Numbered from the stretch's first letter, positions 12,694 through 24,872 are shown. The stretch: DNA of 64,000 bases from Gracilaria domingensis (GCA_022539475.1 VCMS01000007.1:151011-215010); one strand, 5' to 3'. The notes: generated by a model from the letters alone, not told the origin. Made by a program: numbers and translations.

Positions 12694-12750
12694 AAGCGCT
12701 TTGATCTTTTGAAAGAGTATAGTGACTGCAGCGTCACAGCCTGTTTCAAG

Positions 12751-15700
12751 ATGACTTCTTCCAACTATGGCGTTGTCTCCCTTATCCAACCACCGCTTCT
12801 GAAGAAAGTTGACCAACCGTCTTTAATTCAGTTTGAGACGGCCTACGCAGCCTATCGCGCGAAGGTTGAAGACGTTAACAAAGACCGCGATGAACACTCT
12901 AAACTCTCAATAGCGTCTATCAAGGACTGCATGGACTCGGCCACGCTTCATGCTTTGTGTCTAATCGGTGAAATTGAAGGAGCTTCTACAGTCGAAGAAG
13001 CTACTGCGGATATGGTCAAAGCTTGGTTCGCGAGGGCGTCGCTGTCTACCCCAAAGGATCTTTCTGAGAGAATTGACGCTACACTACGCAGTGTTTAGTT
13101 CAAACCAAATAAGGAAGACCCTGCCGCGGGTGTCGCAAACTTTGTAATCGATGTCATCACCGCGTTAGATCAAAACAATGCCTCTGAAGTTCTTAAGGAT
13201 GTCGATATGTCAAAGAAATTCATCGATCGATTGGTAAACAAGTTTGCACCTCAAGTACTCCAGGAACGTATCAAAATGATGCGTCGAGGCTGGAAAAAAG
13301 ACCAGCTTGCTGACATTAAACTGTTCAAAGATGAGGTTGCAAACAAAGCTCTCGAAATCTCGCTCACGGAGACTGCTCTCTCTCGAGTGCATCCAAAGCA
13401 ATCCCGGAGTCTCGGAGATCGTTCGCGCAAGCACGAAGAATCCGGAAAGGTAGATAGAACAAGCAAGAAGTCCCATGGAACTGAAGCGATTGAGAAGAGG
13501 CGAACAGGGAAACGCAAGGAAACAGACTGGGACCAGCCCTGCCTCAATCCTGATTGTTCTGGCATCCATCGCCTGAAAGACTGCCCAAACACTACCAGCG
13601 ATCGAGAGAAGGAATTGTTTGAGCAACACTACGGTAGTAAGAACACCAAGAAGGCTAAGACAATTAAGGAAAGTCCCTCTCCGGAACATGTTCTTCCTGA
13701 TCCAAGCTCTGGTCGTTTCAGAGTAGCCTTAGAAGATTCTCTCTTCGACATACTACTTGGTGACTCTGGTGCAGATTTTAGCGCAATTGACACCAATGTT
13801 TTCAACAAGGTCGTCTCCGCCGTACCGGGTATCACTGCGAAAGTGTTCGACAAACCAATACCTCTCGCTGGGGCATTCTCTAGAGGGGGCAAGGCCGAAG
13901 TCTACGCATCTCGCTCTGTCATACTAGCGATTACAATATACCTTCCGGGATCCAAAATCACTGTGCGCGTGAGAGGGGTGGAATTTTATGTCATTGATCA
14001 AGCAATGGATGAAATTCTCCTTGGCAGACCTTTCTTGAATTCAATCGGTTTCAACTTAGAAGACCATCTCAAGCGAGTTCGAAGCCACATTCACGATCGA
14101 CAGGTAGATGAACTCGACTCGTTGCAATTCAAGATTGCTCAGGCCAAACATCAAGGCCTATCGTATGGGAGCACCGCAGATGACGACCCGATTAAACTTT
14201 CAGAATCTTTCTCTGATGGGATTGGTTAGGACAGTGAAAGCTCTATCAATCAAGCGTTCACGAGAATGATTTCCGAGGCAACCAACAACGGTATGACCGA
14301 AGAATCTATACTAGAGTTGAGACGTCTTCTCCAAGAGTTTCGGGACGTGTCCCGCATCAAGTTGGGACCTGATCCTCCTGCCGACGTTCCGCCATTGGTC
14401 ATTACACCAGTGAAGAACTCCAAACCGTATCGGTGTCCTCAACGCCGGTACGCGCCACAGCAACGAGATTTCATAATCCAGACTGTGCGCGAACTCGAGG
14501 CTGTGGGCGCAATTTACAAGAATTCGCCCTCACGCTGGGCGTCACCCGCGCTTGCCGTGCCGAAACCAGGATCCAACAAGCTCCGGTTCACGGTCGACCT
14601 CCCCGGTCCCAATGCACGCGCGGTTCCCATTCAATCAGCAATGCCTCATTTGGAATCCAAATTCCAAGACATCAGCGGAAGCTGTTGCTTCGCCAATATC
14701 GACCTCGCTCATGGGTATTGGCAGGTACCACTCTCTCCTGAATCTCAGGAGATGATGTCCATACAGACTCCCATTGGAGTCTACTCTTCACATCGCCTCT
14801 TGCAAGGTGGAAGTGATTCTGGAAATCACTTTCAGGCCGTTCTCGCTCACAAATTCGAAGGACGAATCCAAAAACTCTTGCAATGGCTGGACGACTTTCT
14901 CCTCAACGCCAAGCACGAGAAAGAGCTCCTGACTAATCTCAGATGTTTTCTCGCCATCTGTAAGGAAATTGGACTGAAAGTCCATGCCGAGAAGACTACT
15001 CTATTCACACGTAGAGTAACGTTTTGCGGCCGGGTCATCACCCCTGAGGGCGTGCAGTTTCAACCTCATCATTACGAATCCATGCTGACGATGCGCACGC
15101 CTTGGTTCGCCAACAAGCTCCAGCAATTTGTATGCGCTACCAATTGGATCCGTAACTCAATCCCAGCCTACTCCAAGCGTATCTCTCGCTTGCATCGTCT
15201 GCTCGAGGAATGCTACACCGAAGTCGGTAAGCGAACCAAACGCGCACTCCGCAATCTTTCCATCACCGCCGCATGGGGCGCTGAACACGACGCAGCTTTC
15301 GCTGACATCAAACAACAACTTGCGGCGTCTGTCAAGCTCGCTCATCCGAAGAGTGACCACCAGATGTGCTTATTCACTGACGCATCTGATACACACTGGG
15401 CGGCAGTTCTTACCCAAGTTCCAAGAGCGGACTCAAGGAAACCCATTGACGACCAACGTCACGAGCCTCTCTGCTTTCTTTCAGGTGCGTTCTCCGGTTC
15501 AGCATCCAACTGGTCCGTCCCTGAAAAAGAGGGTTATGCTATCGTCGAATCAATGTGCCGCCTTGATTACATTGTCTTCGGACATGAAGTAAGCATCTTC
15601 ACTGACCACGCAAACCTGGTTTACCTCTACGATCCCTACGGCAGGATTCCGGGAATATCCAGGCAAACGGCGAGCAAGCTGATGCGCTGGGCCCTGAAAC

Positions 15701-16887
15701 TTAGTGCCTTTAGATACATTGTGGAACACCTTCCTGGGTAGAGCAATGTCTGGGCAGACATGCTTACTCGCTGGGCCGTAAATGTTGACCGCATGGTCAA
15801 GGCTTCCAATGTCTTACGTGCAATGGTTCTTCTGTCTGCGCCTATCAACCCAGGCACCGACCCAAAGTTAGATTGGCCACGTCTGGCTGAGATCACGAGT
15901 GCTCAATCGGCAACCAGCGAAAAACCGCCGGAATCTTTTCAGAGCACTGCGAACGGTGTGCGAAATAGCAAGGGCGTGCTTTGGATTCCCTCCGGAACCG
16001 AGCTACTAAAGCTGCGAATTCTTATCGCCGCCCACACCGGACACGGTGGTCACAGAAGCTCTAATGTGACGCTTGCAGCCACGAAAGCATTTTTCTTCTG
16101 GACGAATCTGGAAAAGGATGTGAAATCTTTCGTAGCATCATGTCTGCACTGCTTATGCATGGAGTCTGCTAAAGCAATTCCTCGTCTAGGTAAAAGATGT
16201 CCACTGACCGTTTTCACCGGTCATAAGCAGGACACACTTCTTTCCGCAATCACATGCACCGTGCGTTGCAAAGTAGAAGTTCGCCAGTTGGATTCCATCC
16301 GCACCGCTCAAGTGGCTAACATTGAAGCAGCTCAGAACGCTTTCGAAGCGATGCACAAAGATGTTGCGGGGCATGCTAACAGAAAGAGAAGGCAAGCTGT
16401 GGAATGGCACAATCGGAAAACAAACGTTCGTCCGATCAACTTTACGAAAGGGGACTTCGTACTACGTGGAAATTTGCAACGCGAGCGCACGCGCAAGCCT
16501 TCACTGAAATGGACGGGTCCCTACCGAGTCGTCGAGTGTTGCTCACAGTATATCTTTCTTATTGAATCGCTAACAGACGGTAGGAAAGAAGAAGTACATC
16601 GTCTGAAGTTCTTCCGGAACAAGGACTTTGACATATCCGAAGAGGTTCTGGGGTATCTGGCGTATCAAGAGGGTGAGCTACTGATGATCGATTCTCTGGA
16701 AGACATTCGACGGAAAGGTGGTGAAGTCGAGGTGCTCGTAAAATGGCGCGGCTTTTGCCCAGATGAAACAGACTGGGTAACTGTGGAGTCTCTCCGACAC
16801 GATGTACCGAAATTGGTGGAAGAATTTCTTCTTGACATTGCAAAGACAGGGACGAAGCGGCAACGAAACATCGCTGCTTCACTCTAA
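12751..16887 (+). pseudogene. G2a gag-pol region with chromodomain (broken)
   Basis: The ATG at 12751 (MTSSNYGVVSLIQPP) matches the start of the G2b protein. In order there are a gag domain, a knuckle-like CLNPDCSGIHRLKDC, a protease motif LLGDSGADFSAID, reverse transcriptase (TVDLPGPNARAV, QWLDDFLLNAK), RNase H (CLFTDASDTHWAA, IFTDHANLVYLYD), integrase parts, a GPY/F-like WTGPYRVVE, and a terminal chromodomain (EVEVLVKWRGFCPDETDWVTVESL). The region is a fossil with a few breaks. Confidence 0.9.
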
Positions 16888-16926
16888 GTAATTGACTCCG
16901 ATTTTCATCTTTCATTTACGGGGCAC

Positions 16927-17164
16927 TGTTGACGATTTTGAAGCAACGCTCTTTCGTCATCGTGCATATGCGCGCTGTATTACGTGCGCTGCTGCCTGGC
17001 ACGCGTCTAGAGATAGATGTATCAGTTGTGTTCCGTTCACTGGGAGTAGAAGTCTGTGGTGTACGTCATTCTGCTTCTGAGGAATCAAACTCGTAATCAG
17101 TTTCAACTTGTTCTTGCCAAGTCAGCAAAAAACTGGCTTGGCAAGGGGGCGCTGTAAAAGCCTC
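16927..17164 (+). repeat. G2a 3' LTR, first part (interrupted by G2b)
   Basis: This matches 12291-12528 and stops at GCCTC (17160-17164), which is the target duplication of G2b. The LTR resumes at 24712. Confidence 0.93.
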
Positions 17165-17529
17165 TGTTGATTTGTGTCGGGCCTGCTTGCACAACGCGGT
17201 CGCGGCTGCGGCTTCGCCCTGAACGAGAGCAAGAGAGGGCACACCCCACCGGTTGTTCCCCTCCGATGTGGGTTGCCTCCCGAGATTGGGAGGCTTTTAT
17301 GATTGCCCCTCTCCAAGCAAATTGTTCTTTGCAGCAACGAGATTACTAAACTGATCATCTATACTATCACTCTGTGTGGCGTTGAGAGCCAGACGTTCTA
17401 CAGCGTAGATTACGAGAGACAGTTGATAGATCTTACGATATAGCATTGTATGTATGCATGCGATGTCATACAGTACGCATTTGCGCACATTTGCTCATCC
17501 AACGCTACAGCGATGGTGAGTAGAAATCA
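17165..17529 (-). repeat. G2b 3' LTR (left copy)
   Basis: In minus sense it runs TGATTTCTAC...AAATCAACA. It contains a perfect hairpin GCCTCCC/GGGAGGC (17275-17281 and 17288-17294) directly beside a TATA-like ATAAAAG. A purine-rich ACGGGGAGCGGA precedes it in minus sense and is the likely polypurine tract. Confidence 0.92.
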
Positions 17530-17572
17530 TCCGCTCCCCGTTGTTGTTGAAGCGAAAGCTGCCGACAAGAAC

Positions 17573-18418
17573 CTAGATTGAAGCAACGATGGAGCGTTGA
17601 CGAGGAGTACCCGACTTCGCGATGCCTTCAAGGTATTTCTTCACCAGTACCGGGACGTCATCCTGGAGCGAGGATAATGAGACATAATCTGCCTCATCTT
17701 TTGAAAACCCTCTCCACTTGACAAGCAATTCGGTTTTGCCGTGCTTGCGGCGTATGTCTTCGAAGCGTTCAACCACTAGACGCTCGCCTTGCTGATAAGA
17801 AAGATAGTTGAGCAATTCTTCTGTAACGCCGAAGTCCTTGTTACAAAAAAACTTCAACCTGCAACCATGAACCTCTTCTCTAGATTCGTCCGAAAGACGC
17901 TCAATCAAAAATATGTAGTCATAACGGCATTCGATAACACGAAAAGGCCCAATCCATTTCAGTGCAGGCTTTCGAGAGACTTCGCGCTGCAATACACCAC
18001 GTAATACGAAATCTCCTGTTCCGAAATTGATAGCCCGTACGTTCGTTTTCCGGTTGTGCGCTTCTACTGCCTGTCGACGCTTGCGTGTGGAGCGCACGGC
18101 GACATCTTTGTGCATGCCTTGGAGCGCTTTCTGCGCTGCAGTGATACTCTGCAGCTGCTTACGGCGAATTTCTTCGAGGTCAAACACTTCGATCTTGTTT
18201 CCAACTTTCCTAGTTACCGCGGTGAGTGGAGTATCTTGCTGATGACCGGTGAATACGGTGAGTGGACAGCGCTTGCCCAACCGGTCAAGAATAGAGTTGT
18301 TCAACGCGGATTGAACTACAGGCATAACATTAAGCCAGCAGTTCTGCGGCAGTTGGTACTCAGATAGCAGTGCACGTACAGCTCGCAAAAGCTCTCGATT
18401 GACTACTTCGACTGTCCC
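17573..18418 (-). pseudogene. G2b integrase C-terminal part and chromodomain (downstream of the C1 insertion)
   Basis: In minus sense this reads late integrase sequence (NGTVEVVNRELLRAVRALL), a basic linker (MHKDVAVRSTRKRRQAVEAHNRKTN), a GPY/F-like WIGPFRVIE, and a chromodomain (KTELLVKWRGFSKDEADYVSLSSL). It ends RSIVASI, matching the end of G2a (RNIAASL). The frame itself is open; it is separated from the rest of pol by the C1 element. Confidence 0.9.
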
Positions 18419-18423
18419 ATTCG

Positions 18424-20535
18424 TGTCAGTAGTACTGCACATTAGGTGGCACCCATTTACATAGATTAGCACCCGTTTAAGCAACTGCTTCTTTCACTAT
18501 TAAAGCAGTGCTGAGGAGAACCAGACACACAGTCTTGTTCTCCAACGCCTCACTACGCATTCGCTCTCACAGGTTATTGGGCCTACTCGTACAACTACTG
18601 TGTACATCGATATTTTTTTTTGCATTCTTTCCGTTATTCAACATGGAAACGGATAAGATTCGTATCAAGCCTTTTGACGAAAAGGACGACTACAAACTCT
18701 GGCGTATCAGAATTTAAGCCGCCTGTGATGCGAAAGGCATCGGCAATGTTTTACAGCAAAGCCGAAACCCGTTTTCTAGTGACGACGAAAAACGCAAGGA
18801 GTTCGAAAACAACCAGAAGAAAGCAAGTGGAATCATCGTCGCCGCTCTCTCTAATTCAGCATTACGCGTTGTTCAATCAGAAATTGGACTTCCCAATAAG
18901 ATGTTAAAGAAACTTGACGACCGATATGCGTCAAAGTCTACTGCATCCCGTATTGCCAAAATGTGTGAACTTGTCACCCTTCGATACTCCAATATCGACG
19001 ACAACATGGGCAAGCACATTGATAAGATGGCGGGAATTGTCGAACAATTAGCGAGTATGGACACCAAGTTACCGGAAGAACTCTCCGTTGCTCTACTGGT
19101 TTCATCCATATCTGCACCACAACTCAATCTAGTATGTGCAGCCATCAAAACACTTCCATCCGAGAACGTAACTTGGGATACTGTTTCTTCCCGTCTTCTG
19201 GATGAGACTCGATCTTTTGCCAACAATCGCTCTGAACGAACAAATTCCGCGAGACCCAAGTGTGGCATATGCAAAAGACTTGGTCATAATACTAAGAATT
19301 GTTTTCTGAACCCTCGTAATCCAAATAATCGTCTTCATCTTCGAGATAAAGATAGTACTGATTCCCAGAAGAACAGTGCAAAGAATCAAAATGATGAAAA
19401 GGAAAAACAGAAAGATAACAATGATTCAAATAGAAGCAATCGCAACAGAGCTGCGATTGCTAGAACCAGAGCCATGATGGCTAAACCACAACAGACCGAA
19501 CCGTCTGACCTTCTTATGCTGGACTCTGGTACTACTACACATCTTACTCCTCATCATTCTCATCTCAGTGATTCTCGTTCCTGCCATGTCCCAATCTCCC
19601 TTGGAGATGACTCAACCATCTACGCCACAGAACAGGGTACTCGTAACGTCGAATGGAACTTTGACGGAACTACAACATCCGTACATCTCAGCAACACTCT
19701 TGCATCCTCCGAACGCCTCACTACTCATTCGCTCTCACAGGTTAATGGGCCTACGGGCACGCTGCCCTTGCATCTACGATGCTTTTATTGTATTCTAGTC
19801 ATTGAACAGAGTACATTTTCATGCCGAATCTTTTTCTTTTGGCACATTTCACATCCGTAATTGTAATTTAAGCACATCTTTTTTTCTTTTCTCGTGCTGA
19901 ACTTTATCAAAAGGAGCAGCACTACTTAAGATGGCAGTCGGTTCCTGACAAATTAATATAGAAATGATGCCGGAGGCTGAAGAAGATAGTAAGAGATTTG
20001 GTTTCTTTAATTGAATGGATAACTACCGCGACAAATTACGTGGACACCAGTCAAGTTTTTCAACTGCCTTTAATGCGGTACTTATTGGAATCGCTTTCAA
20101 TGCGAACCAAAGAAGATTGTGTTGAGCCACGCACCAAATATTTACACCAGGCCATAAGCAACTGGGTGTGGTAAACAAAGCACAACAAATATATTCTTTA
20201 TGGTGGAACAGAAATATCACTGTAACCACTATATTTCTTTTGCTGGATTACTTCAATGATTGTAATTCTTGGCCAATTTCTTAACACTGAACAGAAAAGT
20301 TCAAATCCGGGGCACACCTATTGTAGATTTCGACCGCCAACCGCTTCACATTTCTACGACTTTAAACCCGTACCGGTCGAGGGGGGGTGTCAGTAGTACT
20401 GCACATTAGGTGGCACCCATTTACATAGATTAGCACCCGTTTAAGCAACTGCTTCTTTCACTATTAAAGCAGTGCTGAGGAGAACCAGACACACAGTCTT
20501 GTTCTCCAACGCCTCACTACGCATTCGCTCTCACA
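18424..20535 (+). mobile_element. C1: small copia-type LTR element (gag plus protease only) inserted in G2b
   Basis: The two 148-bp LTRs (18424-18571 and 20388-20535) are identical as read, with TGTCAGTAG...CTCTCACA ends. The 5-bp target duplication ATTCG lies at 18419-18423 and 20536-20540. A polypurine tract (GAGGGGGGG, 20379-20387) abuts the right LTR. Only gag and the start of protease are present; no integrase or reverse transcriptase was seen, so it looks non-autonomous. Identical LTRs make it the youngest layer of the nest. Confidence 0.95.
18643..19860 (+). pseudogene. C1 gag and protease-start coding region
   Basis: The ATG at 18643 (METDKIRIKPFDEKDDYKLWRIRI) opens a copia gag of the UBN2 type. 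It continues with LKKLDDRYASKSTASRI and a zinc knuckle CGICKRLGHNTKNC, then a Lys/Asn/Asp-rich stretch and the protease active site LLMLDSGTTTHLTPH. It has about one or two breaks. Confidence 0.85.
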
Positions 20536-20540
20536 ATTCG

Positions 20541-23500
20541 ACCATGGGCAGTACGCCAACGTGAAGTGATGAGCGGACTTGGTACTTTCTTTTAGGAGGC
20601 GAACCACTTCGTTTTTGAAGTGGAATCCTCGATCAAATACCCACTGGTGTACCACACCGAACGCGGCAAACCATTTGATGAGGGTTTCGGCGACAACTTC
20701 AGCGGTAGTTTCCTTGGTTGGAACCAACCATACATATCTACTGTGATCATCCTTTACCAGAAGAACGTACAAGAGACCATCTTCTGCTGGAGAGAGATAG
20801 CAAAAGTCGAAATGAATTAGTTCGGTGGGCTGGTCAAGATGCAGAGCGTGACCGAGAGGCCGAGGGACGATTTTCCCGGACTTGGTGCAAAGACAGTGCA
20901 GACATGTTCCCACAAATGATCGAATGTCTTCTTCCAATTTGTTCCAATAGAAGTAAGCTCTCGTGGTCACCAAGGTTACATTAGTGCTACCATGTCCGCC
21001 ATGTACAGTGTGAGTGGCAACAACGACTCGAAGTTTCATCAAAGTACTGTCTGAGGGTAGCCACAGAACGTCTTTGTCGTTCCTGACACCGTCTGCAGTA
21101 AGTCTGAAAGATATAGGGTACTTCTCAGTGGAATCTGACTGGGCATTCTTAATGTCTTCGATGCTCGGCCAGTCCAACGTAGAGTCCGTTCCAGGGTCAA
21201 TGGGTGCCATCATAAGGGCTTTGAGTCGAAAATCCTTGGAGGCGTGAACAAGGTGTGACGGGTTGACAGCCCATCGTGTGAGCATGTCTGCCCATACGTT
21301 CTGCTCTCCCGGAAGATGCTCTACCACATAACGAAAGGCGCTGAGCTTCAAAGCCCACCGCATAAGCTTGCTGGCGGTTTGTTTCGAGATCCCGGGGTTT
21401 CTGCCGTGCGGATCATACAAGTACACAAGGTTTGCATGGTCAGTAAAGATGGTGACCTTATGTCCGTATACGAGATAATCGAGTCGACACATCGCTTCTA
21501 CCACAGCGAAACCCTCTTTCTCAGGAACGGACCAGTTTGCGGCTGACCCAGTGAATGCCCCTGACAGAAAGCAAAGCGGTTCATGTGCATGGTCTTCGAC
21601 GGCTTTGATCTATCACCCATTGGTATCTGAGTGAGCATAGCCGACCAATGTCTGTCGGACGCGTCAGTGAATAGACACATCTGATGATCTGTCTTCGGAT
21701 GAGCAAGTTCCACGGAGGCAGCGATTTGTTGTTTGATGTCGCTGAACGCGGCATCATGTATGGCGCCCCATGAGCTGGAGAGTGAGAGATTGCGAAGTGA
21801 TCGCTTCGTTCTCTTTCCTGCTTTGGAATAGCAGTTCCCGAGGAGTTGATGTAGTGGCTGGATGCGCTTAGAGTAGGAGGGAATTGAATTTCGCATCCAA
21901 TTCGTCGCACAGACAAATTGTTGTAGTTCGTTTGCCATGGTCGGCGTTCGCATTGAGACGAGCGAGTCGAACTGATGAGGGTGGTATTGAACACCTTTAG
22001 AAGTGATAAGACGTCCGCAGAACTGAACTCTGCGTGAGAATAACGTCGTCTTCTCGGCGTGTACTTTCAGGCCGATTTCTCTGCAGACTTTGAAGAAAGC
22101 CTCGATATTGTTGAGTAGTTCTTCTTCATTCTTGGCATGAAACAAGAAGTCATCAATCCACTGCAGCATTTGTTCGACGCGTCCATTGAACTTCTGCACC
22201 AATACTGCTTGAAAGTGGTTTCCAGAGTCGCTACCGCCCTGCAAAAGGCGTCTGGAAGAGTAGACACCAAGAGGTGTCTGTATAGACATCATCTCTTGTG
22301 ACTCTGGCGACAGCAGAACTTGCCAGTAGCCATGCGCAAGGTCTACTTTCCCGAAGCACGTGCTTCCGGCAATATCCTCGAACTTGGATTCCAGGTGTGG
22401 AATTGCTGATTGAATTGGCACTGTGCGTGAGTTCGGGCCGCGAAGGTCAACGGTGAAACGGAGCTTAGATGAGCCGGGTTTAGGGACAGCTAGAGCTGGT
22501 GAGTCCGACCGGGCTGAAGGGTTTTTGTAGATGGCGCCTACTGCTTCGAGCTCCCGGACAGTTTGAGTAAAAAAGTCACGTTGTTGCGGTGCGTATCTGC
22601 GCTGCGGACATCTGTACGGTTTTTCATTCTCCAGTGGCGTGATTACCAAAGGTGGAACGTCGACAGGAGGGTCCGGACCGAGTTTGATGCGAAACACATC
22701 TCGGTATTCGTTTAGCATGCTCTCCGTGCGTGCTAAACCAACGCTGGACATACCATTGCTTTTGGCTTCTGCCACGATGTTGGACAACGCACGATCAATT
22801 GACTCCTTACTGTCCTCTCCCACATCTGCCGCGAGACACTCTGGAAGAGCGATAGGATCGTCGTCTGCGTTTGTGTAGGAGATTCCGTTGTACTTGGCGG
22901 AGGCCAACTTGAACAGGGAAGGATCGATATCATCGATGTGCTTATCATGTATGTCGCTTCTAACCTGCGCCAGATGGCTGCCAAGGTTGAGCCCAATGGA
23001 GTTCAGGAATGGTCTTCCCAACAGTACTTGATCCATGACCTCATCGACGACGAAGAACTCGACACCGCGTACTCGAACAGGAATGTTGGAACCAGGCAGG
23101 AATATAGTGATCGACAGTATAACTGAGCGTGAGGCCGAGGCTCTCCCTGCAGATTTGAATGTGCCTTCGAGCGATATAGGTTTGCGAAAAACCTTCACGG
23201 AGATTCCTGGGATCGCAGAGGTCACTTTATCCAGCATATTGGCGTCAATGGCGCTAAAATCCGCGCCAGAGTCTCCGAGGACTGTATCAAAAAGAGCATC
23301 TTCCAATGCTATTCGAAACCGGGCGCTTTTGGCATCTTGGGTTGAGTCAGGGCGCTCCTCACTCACTCTTACTGCCTTTGCTCTCTTCGCGTCCTTTGCA
23401 GCGTAATGCTTTTCGAAAAGTTCCTTCTTGCGTTCCGCAGACGAAATTGGACAGTCCTTCAGACGATGGATTCCGGTGCAGTCAGGGTTCAAACAAGGAT

Positions 23501-24281
23501 CTGTCCATTCGGTGTCCTTGCGTTTCCCAGAACGTTGACTATCCTTAGCGTGGCTACGGCCAGTTGGCTTACCTGCTTTGTCAGGTCGAGAGGAATTCTC
23601 CTGTTGACGAGAACGATCGCGGGATGGTCGAGACCTCGGCTTTACGCGTGCCATCGCAGTTTCGGTAAGAGAGACATCTAGAGCGATGTTTGCAACCTCG
23701 TCTTTGAAACGTTTGATGTCCGCCAGCTGATCCTTCTTGCAACCTCTTCGAAGCATTTTGATGCGTTCCTGCAAGACGTCCGGCTGAAATTTGTGAACGA
23801 GATGATCCAGAAACTTCTTCGCCATGTCGCGGTCTTTTAAAACTTCCGACGCATTGTTTTGGTCAAGCGCGGTTATAACATCAATGATAAAGTTGTAAAC
23901 TCCTCCAGCAGGGTTCTCCTTGTTGGGTTTGTACGTGACGCTCCGTAACGTAGAGTCTATTCGTTCGGACAGATTTTTAGGTGTAGACAAAGAGGCTTTC
24001 TCGAACCATGTCTTAACCATTTCTGCCGTTGCTTCCTCCACTGTAGAGGCACCTACGATTTCTCCCATTAAACACAGACCGTGTAAAGTGGCGGAATCCA
24101 TGCAGTCCCTTACCGATGCGACTGAAAGCTTTGCGTTCTCATCAAGATCTTTGCTCACATCAGCGACTTTCTGGCGATAGGCGGCGTACGCAGTTTCGAA
24201 CTTTATAAGGGACGGTTGATCCCCGGTTTTTAGTGATGGAGGCTGGATCACTGAAACGACACCATAGTTGGACGCGGCCAT
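20541..24281 (-). pseudogene. G2b gag-protease-RT-RNase H-integrase region (upstream of the C1 insertion)
   Basis: In minus sense the ATG at 24281 (MAASNYGVVSVIQPP) starts a long open frame. In order it carries gag, CLNPDCTGIHRLKDC, protease VLGDSGADFSAID, reverse transcriptase (FTVDLRGPNSRTVP, QWIDDFLFHAK), RNase H (CLFTDASDRHWSA, IFTDHANLVYLYDPH), then integrase with a zinc-binding part (HTVHGGH, CLHCLC) and the start of its core (IHFDFCYLSP, WVFDRGFHF). It has about one break besides the C1 insertion. Confidence 0.93.
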
Positions 24282-24338
24282 ATTTGGCACTGTACAAACA
24301 AGTCCAAACACTTCTGCTCTTCGAAGAACAAAGCGCTT

Positions 24339-24706
24339 TGTTGATTTGTGTCAAGCCTGCTTGCACAACGCGGTCGCGGCTACGGCTTCGCCCTGAACGA
24401 GAGCAAAAGAGGGCACACCCCACCGGTTGTTCCCCTCCGATGTGGGTTGCCTCCCGAGATTGGGAGGCTTTTATGATTGCCCCTCGCCAAGCAAATTGTT
24501 CTTTGCATCAACGAGATTACTAAACTGATCATCTATACTATCACTCTGTATCGCGTTGAGAGCCAGACGTTCTACAGCGTAGATTACGAGAGACAGTTGA
24601 TAGATCTTACGATATAGCATTGTGTGTATGCATGCGATGTCATACAGTACGCATTTGCGCACATTTGCTCATCCAACGCTACAGCGATGGTGAGTAGAAA
24701 TCATCA
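24339..24706 (-). repeat. G2b 5' LTR (right copy)
   Basis: This matches 17165-17529. In minus sense it starts TGATGATTTC after the target duplication and ends AAATCAACA, followed by AAGCGCTTTG and then the gag leader. The hairpin GCCTCCC/GGGAGGC is at 24449-24455 and 24462-24468. Confidence 0.92.
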
Positions 24707-24711
24707 GCCTC

Positions 24712-24872
24712 CTAGCTTCTGGGAGGCAACCTTGACTCGGGGGAATGCTCCAAGGCAAGGTGTGCCCGTTTTGTGCGCTCCTGTCTCTCTGCAAGACCCG
24801 ACGTGCGGTAGCTCCAGCTCCACCTGCAGCCGATTGCTTCAGGCCTGTGCGTAGCAGTAACACTAATCAACA
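24712..24872 (+). repeat. G2a 3' LTR, second part
   Basis: This matches 12529-12693 of the 5' LTR (CTAGCTTCTGGGAGGCAACC...CTAATCAACA) and is followed by the outer target duplication AAAAG. Confidence 0.93.

Larger units (their letters stand above)
17165..24706 (-). mobile_element. G2b: chromodomain gypsy element inserted in the G2a 3' LTR
   Basis: The element is on the minus strand between GCCTC at 17160-17164 and GCCTC at 24707-24711, its target duplication. The LTRs are about 365 bp (17165-17529 and 24339-24703, the latter plus three bases) and differ at about 9 positions (roughly 97.5% identical). Gag to RNase H is one long open frame. The element looks whole apart from the copia insertion C1 in its integrase region. 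Confidence 0.95.
12291..24872 (+). mobile_element. G2a: chromodomain gypsy element, outermost layer of a nest
   Basis: LTRs begin TGTTGACGATTTTGAAGC at 12291 and 16927 and end CACTAATCAACA at 12693 and 24872. The 3' LTR is split by G2b. The outer flanks carry a perfect 5-bp target duplication, AAAAG at 12286-12290 and 24873-24877. The internal part (12694-16926) holds gag to chromodomain on the plus strand and is broken a few times. The LTR copies differ by about ten substitutions and three small length changes over about 400 bp. Confidence 0.95.
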
